Shown in pieces: positions 7,264-14,550 of a DNA stretch of 20,349 bases (within the stretch, counting starts at the first letter, position 1; every line of letters begins with the position of its first letter). The position numbers and the translations under genes were made by a program. The stretch comes from JAUSIF01 sp036556265 (lineage in GTDB: Bacteria > Pseudomonadota > Alphaproteobacteria > Rhizobiales > Xanthobacteraceae). Under the pieces are notes generated by a model. It ran no database searches and was not told where the DNA came from. It saw only the letters and a list, made by a program, of their open reading frames with translations. Location of the stretch: positions 1 through 20,349 of the forward strand of contig DATBJU010000016.1 of assembly GCA_036556265.1 (NCBI GenBank), read 5' to 3'.

Positions 7264-8484
7264 CTATTGGCGGGCGGGATGGGCCAACTCTCTAACAGTG
7301 ATCGCATCCGCGGCAACGTTACCGGCCGTACCCGAAATCGCATCGATCACCGTCAGGAATTTGATCAGCTCGACCGAGTCGGAATTGCTTACGTAGAGCA
7401 CGTCCTTATTCCGCAACTGGAAGGCTTGCGCGAGGAAGACGCCCGACGAGTCCCGCATGTTCGTACGGTAGATCGTCGGGATTGCCTTCGCCTCCGGATC
7501 GAACTTGTCGAGGTTCGCCCCGATCTTTTCGAGGACCGCGCGGTCCTCGAGCCGGTACATGAGAACCTGACGTGGATCGGCGCGGTTGTCCAAGAGACCG
7601 CCGGCCTTCGCCACGCCCTCAGCCCACGAGAGGCGCTCCTGATCGAAATTGAACTGGCCGTTCAGACCCGACGCACCGAATGCCAGGAACGTCCGCTGAT
7701 CGCGATAAACATAAAGCGTATCGCCCGGGAGAACGAAAACATTCTCCTGCGGAGTGCGCGTCAAGGTATTGAAATAGATCGTGGCGGTGCGTCCACCACG
7801 GCTGAGGGCGACGAAGGTGTCGTAACCTGGATATTTGAGGCCGCCCGCCCGCGAGATCACGTCGAGCACGCGCTCGCCAGACGGGGAGATTGGAAGCTTG
7901 TTGGTTACGTTCACGTCGCCGACGACCGTTACGTCCGACGCACGCTGCTCCACCGATGTGACCACCACTTGCGGTTCAATTGCACGAACGGACAGCCGCT
8001 GTTCGATCTCGCGCTGGATGTCCGGGATCGAGCGCCGATTCGCGGCGATCTGGCCTGCGTAGGGCACGGTGATGAAGCCCTTATGATCAACCGCCTGCGG
8101 AGGAAGCGTGATGAAGTTTCCCGGCCGGCTGCCGGCGTCCGTCGGAATGAACAATCCGCCCGACGCGGCTTCAAAAATGGTCACCTGAATGCGGTCGCCG
8201 ATTCCAACCAGCAGCTCGGGAGCGGGCCCGCGCCTGCCTGCCCCGAAGCTCCGATAAAGCGAGCTAGGTCCTGCATTTCCCGCGTACCGCAGAACGACGG
8301 CCGTGAGGTCGACCAACGCGTATTCGAGCTGCGAAACCGCCGGATTGCTTGCAAGTTTTGTCGTGGAACCCACTTCCACGGCGATCGGATATGGGCCGGA
8401 AGCGGGCAAATTTGTGCAGGCCGCGAGCCCCCCGAATGCGAGGAGGGTCGCCGAGTACCGCAAGGCCCAGCGCCTAGATTTCAT
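7264..8484 (-). CDS. Outer-membrane polysaccharide export lipoprotein (Wza/ExoF-like)
   Basis: 406 residues. The N-terminus is a lipoprotein signal with lipobox LAAC, so acylation is expected at C23; Thr at +2 favours outer-membrane sorting. The polysaccharide export domain starts around residue 90 (LLVGIGDRIQVTIFEA) and includes a segment ending GFITVPYAGQI and a region around 155-175. SLBB-type repeats follow, around GDVNVTNKLPISPSGERVLD and FVLPGDTLYVYRDQ, and a further copy near the C-terminus (LRNKDVLYVSNSDS). Family members form the octameric channel that takes the polymer across the periplasm and outer membrane, docking on the Wzc-type co-polymerase encoded two genes below. The upstream gap of 211 nt suggests its own promoter. 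The C-terminus lacks an obvious amphipathic barrel helix like that of E. coli Wza. Confidence 0.92.
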   Translation of the reverse strand: MKSRRWALRYSATLLAFGGLAACTNLPASGPYPIAVEVGSTTKLASNPAVSQLEYALVDLTAVVLRYAGNAGPSSLYRSFGAGRRGPAPELLVGIGDRIQVTIFEAASGGLFIPTDAGSRPGNFITLPPQAVDHKGFITVPYAGQIAANRRSIPDIQREIEQRLSVRAIEPQVVVTSVEQRASDVTVVGDVNVTNKLPISPSGERVLDVISRAGGLKYPGYDTFVALSRGGRTATIYFNTLTRTPQENVFVLPGDTLYVYRDQRTFLAFGASGLNGQFNFDQERLSWAEGVAKAGGLLDNRADPRQVLMYRLEDRAVLEKIGANLDKFDPEAKAIPTIYRTNMRDSSGVFLAQAFQLRNKDVLYVSNSDSVELIKFLTVIDAISGTAGNVAADAITVRELAHPARQ

Positions 8485-8581
8485 CCCGCCATTCCGCGTC
8501 CCGCTTGAAACTAACGAGGCGCCGATGTCACCACAACCGCGTTCGGCACGAATTCAGGGACATTCCATCCACCTGTGACAT

Positions 8582-8615
8582 CCGCGCAACAAGCAAAAGT
8601 GTTGCGTTTTTGCGG
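8582..8615. promoter_or_regulatory. Palindrome in the wza upstream region, possible operator
   Basis: CGCAACA at 8585-8591 and TGTTGCG at 8600-8606 form a perfect 7-bp inverted repeat with an 8-nt centre, followed on the plus strand by five T. It lies about 100 nt upstream of the minus-strand wza-like start. A related arrangement (GCGCAAC, then GTGT, then GTTTT and GCGG) occurs at 18852-18883, upstream of the asparagine synthase-like operon. A shared regulator site is possible. As a terminator it would only serve plus-strand transcription, for which no gene is evident here. Confidence 0.3.
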
Positions 8616-8695
8616 CGTTCCCGGCGCTCAGAGGTCGGCGCCAGGGCCCCTCCCGACAAGGATTCTACAGGTCAACACTGTTTGTTCCGCGGCGA

Positions 8696-9925
8696 TCATT
8701 TCCGTCGTATTCGCGGCGCGCGACCAGGATAGAGCTCAACGGCTCGGGCCACTTTCCTGTCCCATGTGTTTTCGGCTGCCCACTTGATTGCGGCGAGGCT
8801 CATGGCCTCGACTGTCTTCGGCTCGCGAGCCAGGCGCTCCAGGGCGCGGGCGATCGCGGCGACCGTCTCTTGCGGCGTCGAAACCGGCACCTTGATACCT
8901 GCGTTGTCCGGAACCGCCATCCGTGGCCCATGGTGGTCGAGGGTGACAACTGCGGCGCCCCCGGCCATGGCTTCGAGCAATTGCACGCCTTCGGTTTCTC
9001 GCAGGCTCGTGAACAAGAAGACATCGTGGTGTCGATAGGCCTCCATCGCCTCGTTCCAGGAAACCTGACCTCGCCATTCGACCCGATTCGGTAGACGCAA
9101 CGCCTCGATCCACTGCCTCAGATAGCGCCCCTGCTTTCCATCCCCGAGTATCGTGCAGCGAACGTCGAGACGAGGATCAACAGAAGCCAACGCCTCGAGC
9201 GCAAGCAGCACGCCTTTGCGCGGTAGCAACCGTCCGACCCAGAGAACTCTAAGACAGCTTGCGTCGTCGCGGCGGCGTTCGGACGGCTTGGCGAGCAAGG
9301 AACGCGCGATCCCTCCGGACGCCATGTACTCGACGTGCCGGCCACCCAGCCGCTCGGCCCAGGCCCGCGTCTCCTGGTTCACGACGAGCACGAGATCGGC
9401 GTTCGCAACAGTGCTTCTCGCGGCGAACAACACTCCCGTGAAATTGCGAACAACGAATGAGCGCAGCGATTCCGCGATCCACCCTCCCCGCAAGTAGCGT
9501 CGAAATCCGCCCGGAGCGATTTGTCCGCCGCCCACCGGACCGAACACGAACGGTTTACCGAGCCGCCAGAGGTGCGAGCCGAGATGCAGGCTTCCGAACG
9601 AGACGTGATGCACGACGTCGAAATCGATACGGCGATCCAGATCGCGCGCGACCGCGAGCGCGCGCCACTGCCACCGGATGTGCTGCAGGAGCGCTCGAAA
9701 CGGTTCGATAAAGGCAGGAAGGCGCAGCCGAGGAATGTAGACGAAATTCAGTCCAGGTGTCGGCATCGACGCCAGGAATGCCTCAATCGCTGGCTTCCCG
9801 TTCGTGGAAGTCAGAGCCCACACCTCGTGACCTGACCGCGCCAGCTCGTACGCCCAGTTCCAAGACTTGCCGGGTTCGGATCCGCGTCCAGGCTCGCACG
9901 AAAACGCTGAAAGCAAAATTTTCAT
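8696..9925 (-). CDS. GT4-family glycosyltransferase
   Basis: 409 residues from the ATG at 9925. The frame stays open to 10255, but those 110 extra residues are Arg-rich and lie inside the preceding dehydrogenase, so they are rejected. The N-terminus MKILLSAFSCEPGRGSEPG is a typical glycan-binding start for this GT4 group. The acceptor half includes FGPVGGGQIAPGGF (about 128-141), and the donor half LWVGRLLPRKGVL (about 228-240), ILGDG (about 259-263) and EX7E with E310 and E318 (ETEGVQLLE). It should add one sugar of the repeat unit; the specificity is unknown. It is the last gene of the six-gene minus-strand operon, 53 nt below the AlgD-like gene. Confidence 0.9.
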   Translation of the reverse strand: MKILLSAFSCEPGRGSEPGKSWNWAYELARSGHEVWALTSTNGKPAIEAFLASMPTPGLNFVYIPRLRLPAFIEPFRALLQHIRWQWRALAVARDLDRRIDFDVVHHVSFGSLHLGSHLWRLGKPFVFGPVGGGQIAPGGFRRYLRGGWIAESLRSFVVRNFTGVLFAARSTVANADLVLVVNQETRAWAERLGGRHVEYMASGGIARSLLAKPSERRRDDASCLRVLWVGRLLPRKGVLLALEALASVDPRLDVRCTILGDGKQGRYLRQWIEALRLPNRVEWRGQVSWNEAMEAYRHHDVFLFTSLRETEGVQLLEAMAGGAAVVTLDHHGPRMAVPDNAGIKVPVSTPQETVAAIARALERLAREPKTVEAMSLAAIKWAAENTWDRKVARAVELYPGRAPRIRRK

Positions 9926-9978
9926 GTCGAGTCCCGTGAGCGCCCGGATCGATTTGCCGTCCAGACGCGACGTCGCCG

Positions 9979-11292
9979 CTACCAAAGGAAGCCTTGCGGC
10001 TTTGCCGGTAGCCCGCTGGGTAGTTTCAGATTGGCGAAGTCGAGGACAACCTGGTCTGGGCGGGCCGCGAGAAGCCCGGCTTTGTACGTGGGATCGGGAT
10101 TCGAGACGACGATCACCTCCGCCCACTCGACCGCGTCCGATACGTTCGGCACCATCAGTTCTGCAATGTGCGGCAGCACGCGCGTGAGATACTCCTTGTT
10201 CGCGCCGACTAGCCGAGCGAGCTGAACGTTGGGATCGTAGATCCGGATCTGACACCCCTTGCCGATCAGACGCTCCGCGAGCTCGACGAACGGGCTCTCT
10301 CGCATGTCGTCCGTGCCCGACTTGAAACTGATTCCGAGAAGCGCGATGCGCTTCTTCGCCTGACCCAGAATCCAGTCGGTCCCGTGCTCGATCAGCATCC
10401 GATTGCTGTCGAGGACATGATTAATGACCGGCAAGGTCAAGTCGAGCTTGCGCGCGAGGTACGTGAGCGCCCGCAAATCCTTCGGCAGGCACGAGCCGCC
10501 GAAAGCAAAGCCAGGGCGCAGATACGCCGTTGAAATGTTGAGGCGCTTATCCTCGAAGAAGATGTCCATCACCTCGTGACTATCGATATCCAGCGCCTTG
10601 GCAAGCATCCCGATCTCGTTGCCGAACGCCACTTTCAACGCATGCCACGTGTTGTCCACGTACTTGACCATCTCGGCTATTTCGATCGTGGTCGTGATCT
10701 TTGCGCCCGGAAGGTCAGCGTAGAGCGACATGACCGCCTGACTCGAGGCATCGTCGAGGCTTCCGGCAATGGTCTTCGCCGGGTTCCTGAAGTCGGCGAC
10801 CGACGAGCCCTCGCGCAGAAATTCCGGATTGAACGCCACGCCGAAATCCTTGCCCGGAGTTTTTCCCGACGCTTCGGCGAGCTTTGGAAGGATAACTTCT
10901 CGAGTCGTACCGGGCAGGATCGTGGAGCGAACGACCACCTCATGCCGCGAGCTCTTCGCGGCAATGGCCCTGCCGATTTCCGTCGAAACAGCATTGATCG
11001 CGGCGAGGCCCAGCGAGCCGTTCGGCTGGCTCGGGGTGCCCACGCTGATGATCGACATGTCCGTAGATGCGACGGCAGCCGCCGAATCCATCGTGGCGGT
11101 TAACTTGCCGTTCTTCACGGTCCGCTGAACGATTTCGCCGATTTCCGGCTCGACAATGGGCGCTTGACCCGATCGGATCAGATCGACCTTTGAGCCAGCG
11201 CTGTCGACGCCCACGACCGTGTGACCGCGATCGGCAAGACATGCGGCGCAAACGCTTCCCACGTAGCCGAGGCCGAAAACGCTGATCTTCAT
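9979..11292 (-). CDS. algD: GDP-mannose 6-dehydrogenase (AlgD-type nucleotide-sugar dehydrogenase)
   Basis: 437 residues. It catalyses a four-electron NAD-dependent oxidation of a nucleotide sugar to the uronic acid. The N-terminal Rossmann motif is GLGYVG, the middle domain has EMVKYVDNTWHALK (K210) and the catalytic loop is FAFGGSCLPKD with C268. Both residue numbers agree with Pseudomonas AlgD. Other stretches also follow AlgD rather than UDP-glucose dehydrogenase: GLGYVGSVCAACLADRGH, IVEPEIG near 46-52, and FVELAERLIGKGCQIRIYD and GANKEYL in the C-terminal domain. GDP-mannose is therefore the preferred substrate call, with UDP-glucose or UDP-HexNAc as alternatives. The start codon overlaps the stop of the glycosyltransferase above it by 4 bp (translational coupling). 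None of the alg8, alg44, algG or algA partners is present in the window, so this is not a standard alginate operon. Confidence 0.88.
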   Translation of the reverse strand: MKISVFGLGYVGSVCAACLADRGHTVVGVDSAGSKVDLIRSGQAPIVEPEIGEIVQRTVKNGKLTATMDSAAAVASTDMSIISVGTPSQPNGSLGLAAINAVSTEIGRAIAAKSSRHEVVVRSTILPGTTREVILPKLAEASGKTPGKDFGVAFNPEFLREGSSVADFRNPAKTIAGSLDDASSQAVMSLYADLPGAKITTTIEIAEMVKYVDNTWHALKVAFGNEIGMLAKALDIDSHEVMDIFFEDKRLNISTAYLRPGFAFGGSCLPKDLRALTYLARKLDLTLPVINHVLDSNRMLIEHGTDWILGQAKKRIALLGISFKSGTDDMRESPFVELAERLIGKGCQIRIYDPNVQLARLVGANKEYLTRVLPHIAELMVPNVSDAVEWAEVIVVSNPDPTYKAGLLAARPDQVVLDFANLKLPSGLPAKPQGFLW

Positions 11293-12545
11293 GCCCTGCC
11301 CCCGGTCGCAGCAGGCGCCGCCCTCGCCGCGCGCAAATCGAACAGCTTGTCGTAGGCCCGCAGAAGCTTCGGCTGCTCCTTGTGCCAGGCCAACGTGTCG
11401 TGCACGCGCTTTCTGCCGAACTCGCCCATACGAGCTCGACGCTCGGGATCCTGGAGCAGCTCGAGGACTTTGTCGCCAAAGTCGATCGGATCATTGGCCT
11501 TGGCGTAAAGGGAGGCATCCTGAGCCGAGTATCGTCCCTCGGTCACATCGAACTGAACGATCGGCTTTCCAAGCGCCATGTATTCCATGATTTTGTTCAT
11601 GGTCGAGATGTCGTTCATCTTCGTGACGCGATCCGGATTCACGCAGACATCGGCGGTCGAAAGCACGGTGAAGAGCGTCTTGTCGTCCACTCTCCCTGTT
11701 AGCGTGACGAAATCCTGAAGGTTCATTTTTCTGCATAACTGATTAATGGCGTCCCATTCCGGGCCGCCGCCGACCAGGACAAACTGGACATCGGTCCGGC
11801 CTCGCGTTCGGACGATGTGGTCGGCCGACGCGAGCAGCAGATCGAGCCCTTCCGACCGGCTGATCACGCCGACGTAGCCGATGAGGTACTTCCGGCCGTT
11901 GCGCCAGACAGCATCTGGCAGCAACGTTTTCACGCGAGCAATATCGGGACCCGAGCGTACGACGAATACCCTGTCCACCGGCATACCGCCCCGCGTAAGC
12001 GCCACCCTACGATAGGATTCGTTCGTGGCAATGGAGACGTCTGCGAGCTTAAACGTCAGCCGCTCCGCGATCAGCAGGAGTTTCCAGAATAATCCGCGCC
12101 GGCCGAACTTCGACTCGAAGAACTCCGGATTGACGTCGTGGTGGTCGAACAGGAAGCTCTTGCCGCCGAACAGCTTGAACACGGATGCGACCAGGAAGAT
12201 CAAATCCGGCGGATTGCAGGCGTGAATGACATCGAAACCGTGTCGCCGCGCGACCTTCAGCGCGAGCAAGAATTCCCAGAACAGCGCGGCCGAGTATTCG
12301 ATGAGGTAGGCCGAGACGCCGCGAGCCTCCAGCGGCAAACTGTGTCGATAGATATTGATGCCGTCGATTGTCTCCTCGGCAGCTTCAAATCCCCGTCCCT
12401 TCGGGCAAATCACGGAGACGATGTAACCCGCGTTCCGGAGGGTCGTCGCTTCGGACCAAACGCGCCGATCGAACGGCACCGGAAGGTTCTCGACGATGAT
12501 GAGGACCCGTCGCGAGCCAGGCTCGATTTTGCTCTGTGGGCTCAT
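11289..12545 (-). CDS. GT4-family glycosyltransferase with altered EX7E motif
   Basis: 418 residues. A GT-B enzyme with an N-terminal acceptor domain (VLIIVENLPVPFDRRVW at about 14-30, HACNPPDLIFLV) and a donor domain (YVGVISRSEGLDLLL at about 224-238, LVGGGPE). In place of a standard EX7E it has NDISTMNKIMEYMALGKPIV: E321 is kept, but the position seven residues apart is I313, with D312 beside it. This is the pattern of a known GT4 subgroup, so the protein is probably active. It would transfer one sugar of the repeat unit, donor unknown. It is 22 nt below the heparinase-family gene and overlaps the AlgD-like gene by 4 bp, so it belongs to one operon. Confidence 0.9.
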   Translation of the reverse strand: MSPQSKIEPGSRRVLIIVENLPVPFDRRVWSEATTLRNAGYIVSVICPKGRGFEAAEETIDGINIYRHSLPLEARGVSAYLIEYSAALFWEFLLALKVARRHGFDVIHACNPPDLIFLVASVFKLFGGKSFLFDHHDVNPEFFESKFGRRGLFWKLLLIAERLTFKLADVSIATNESYRRVALTRGGMPVDRVFVVRSGPDIARVKTLLPDAVWRNGRKYLIGYVGVISRSEGLDLLLASADHIVRTRGRTDVQFVLVGGGPEWDAINQLCRKMNLQDFVTLTGRVDDKTLFTVLSTADVCVNPDRVTKMNDISTMNKIMEYMALGKPIVQFDVTEGRYSAQDASLYAKANDPIDFGDKVLELLQDPERRARMGEFGRKRVHDTLAWHKEQPKLLRAYDKLFDLRAARAAPAATGGRA

Positions 12546-12567
12546 CGGCTTTCAGCGACCTTGTGCA

Positions 12568-14550
12568 TCAGGAGATCTGCAGCCGGGTAACCAGCTGCGA
12601 GCCGTTCGGCAAGTTACCTGTGCCGAGCAGCGTGTACGCCGGAGCTTTTGTGCCGAACGATCTCGAATACCAGCCGAGCGGCGGGTTGGATTCGCCACAA
12701 TGCAGCGACCAACGAAGCTCTCCCGGCAATTCAAGACGGCCACTGCCGCCCGGCCAGGACAATCTTGCGGAGTTCGAGTGGATTTCGCATTCGACTGCGA
12801 TTCCTAAATGAAAAGCGAGGCGGGCCGGGACGGGATCGATGCGGCCGCCGCGAGTTTCGTCGGTGATCGTGACCGACAGATCTTTGCGATCGAGCACCAC
12901 CGTTCGTTGATGTACTGGGCCGCCGCGTTCAACGTAACCATGGTGCTCCGCCTGCCACATCGCGGACGGCGCGTCCTCGTCCAAGCCCGACGTCTTGATC
13001 GCTCTGCTTTGCGCGTGGGTTGTCCAGAGAAACGGACCATCGGAAATCGACTGATCTTGTGAAAGGAGCTCGAGGGTGTTGTGGCCAACCGTAGAGCGAA
13101 AGTAGTCCCGCCACTCTCGTTCCCCGTGATAGCAATACGTGCCCGGGTCAGCGAGGACGTCGACACCGTTCAGGCGGAGCTCGATCGCAAGCGCATCGGC
13201 GTGCGCGTGTGCGGCGATGCTGAGAAATCCGTGCGGCCCGTGATCGCAGCGACACCACATTTCCTTTTTGGCTGTCTTGCTGCGCAGGTAGACGTGCCCG
13301 GCGTCGGCAAACAGATTGGGCCGTTGCGCCGGCCGGGTTTGCGGCAAGGATGGAACGCGGATTCCGCTCGCCCAAAAATGCGTTCTCAGATCGAAGTCGA
13401 GATCTGCCGGCCACCAGGGCAAGTCGCCAAAAAGGACGCGCCCGGTCGAAAGCAGTGCCTTCCAACGGCTGTATTCCGGAGCGTCGAGCAAGAGTCCGCT
13501 TGCGTCGTCGCCGTCGCCCTGACGAGGGGGATTTCCGCCGCCATCCAGCATTGCGGCGAGGGCGTCAGCCATCGCGCGGATGCGTTCCCAGACGACCGGT
13601 CCGAGGGTTGATCCCGCGAGTTCACCCTCGATCGCCGCGGCAAGGAACAGCTCGAGCACCAGTCCCTGGTACTCGCTCGCAAGCTCGCGATTGATCCCGC
13701 TCGGAAATGTCTGCGCCACCGCTTCGCGCCGCAGGATATCTGCGGACTGCGACTGCCAGGCGCGACTCTCTCTGAAAACAGGGAACGCACTCGCTGCAAC
13801 GAACTGTCCGGCCGCCTCCGCGACCAGATGGTTGTTCGCGGACGAGCCGCGGCTCGGCAGCGCCGCCAACCACTGCTGATGGTGACGGAGCTGGCCGATG
13901 AACCGTGGATTTTTCTCGAAGAGGTTTGACGCCTCCTCCCAGGCATCCATCAGCCGGCGAATCCATACCCACGCGATCAGACGAATTCCGATCTCGATGC
14001 CGCTGATCCAGTGCGGTCCGCTCAGGAACGGGTTGTCCTGCCACCACGATTGCAGGTGGAGCGCGACACGCTGAGCATAACGCTCGTCTCCAGTGATCGC
14101 GTACGCAGCCGCCAACACCGTCAAATGATGATGCCGCGACGGCTCCCAGATGTATTTGATATTCCCGATGCGATCCTCATCCCGGTACTGGATGTCGAAT
14201 GCGTAGTCATCCGCCGGCGCGCGGCGGCCAGTGCGCGCGTCGACAAACCAATCGGGCCGTTCGCCGAGGCCGGGATGCGGGCATCCGAAAACCGACCAGT
14301 CTCCTTTCAGCAAACCCTCAGCGGCGATAAGCAAACGATCACGGGCACGTTGCGGTAGGGTTGCAGGGTCGGTTGGAGGAAGAATCCCGGTGAACGAGAA
14401 TCCAGGCAGCGTTGCGTGAAGCGGCGCGGACGCGCCGCGGCCGACGCGCCGGCGTCGCCAGAATCTGCGAACGACCGCGTCGCGCGCTCGACCGACGACC
14501 TCCGATGGCGCCATCCTTCTCAGGCGGCGCCAGTACCACGCCGCCTTCAT
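12568..14550 (-). CDS. Heparinase II/III-family protein (polysaccharide lyase-like)
   Basis: 660 residues. The N-terminal two-thirds is an (alpha/alpha) toroid: IWEPSRHHHLTVLAAAYA (about 134-151), GPHWISGIEIGIRLIAWVW and SSANNHLVAEAAGQ, with the conserved N239-N240-H241. The C-terminal beta-sandwich region has AHAHADALAIELRLNGVDVL (about 447-466), DPGTYCYHGE with Y472 and Y474, and RSTVGHNTLEL (about 485-495), the classic heparinase II/III signature. The family cleaves uronic-acid polymers by beta-elimination, which fits the AlgD-like dehydrogenase two genes below. No signal peptide is seen; the N-terminus is basic and amphipathic (MKAAWYWRRLRRMAP), so the site of action is uncertain. Members of this type are common in EPS operons. 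The start overlaps the oxidoreductase stop by 4 bp. Confidence 0.9.
   Translation of the reverse strand: MKAAWYWRRLRRMAPSEVVGRARDAVVRRFWRRRRVGRGASAPLHATLPGFSFTGILPPTDPATLPQRARDRLLIAAEGLLKGDWSVFGCPHPGLGERPDWFVDARTGRRAPADDYAFDIQYRDEDRIGNIKYIWEPSRHHHLTVLAAAYAITGDERYAQRVALHLQSWWQDNPFLSGPHWISGIEIGIRLIAWVWIRRLMDAWEEASNLFEKNPRFIGQLRHHQQWLAALPSRGSSANNHLVAEAAGQFVAASAFPVFRESRAWQSQSADILRREAVAQTFPSGINRELASEYQGLVLELFLAAAIEGELAGSTLGPVVWERIRAMADALAAMLDGGGNPPRQGDGDDASGLLLDAPEYSRWKALLSTGRVLFGDLPWWPADLDFDLRTHFWASGIRVPSLPQTRPAQRPNLFADAGHVYLRSKTAKKEMWCRCDHGPHGFLSIAAHAHADALAIELRLNGVDVLADPGTYCYHGEREWRDYFRSTVGHNTLELLSQDQSISDGPFLWTTHAQSRAIKTSGLDEDAPSAMWQAEHHGYVERGGPVHQRTVVLDRKDLSVTITDETRGGRIDPVPARLAFHLGIAVECEIHSNSARLSWPGGSGRLELPGELRWSLHCGESNPPLGWYSRSFGTKAPAYTLLGTGNLPNGSQLVTRLQIS

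Noticed and set aside
7267..8508. 413-residue plus-strand open frame antisense to the wza-like gene
   Set aside because: Mirror of a well-supported coding gene in high-GC sequence; its translation is Arg-rich with no domain, signal or membrane pattern.
9926..10255. N-terminal extension of the 8696-9925 glycosyltransferase
   Set aside because: The extra 110 residues lie within the AlgD-like gene, are Arg/Ser-rich, and the family's canonical start MKILLSAF is at 9925.
9979..11292. UDP-glucose 6-dehydrogenase (ugd/rkpK) as the name of the dehydrogenase
   Set aside because: N-terminal and C-terminal signatures and the C268/K210 numbering follow AlgD more closely; kept only as an alternative substrate.
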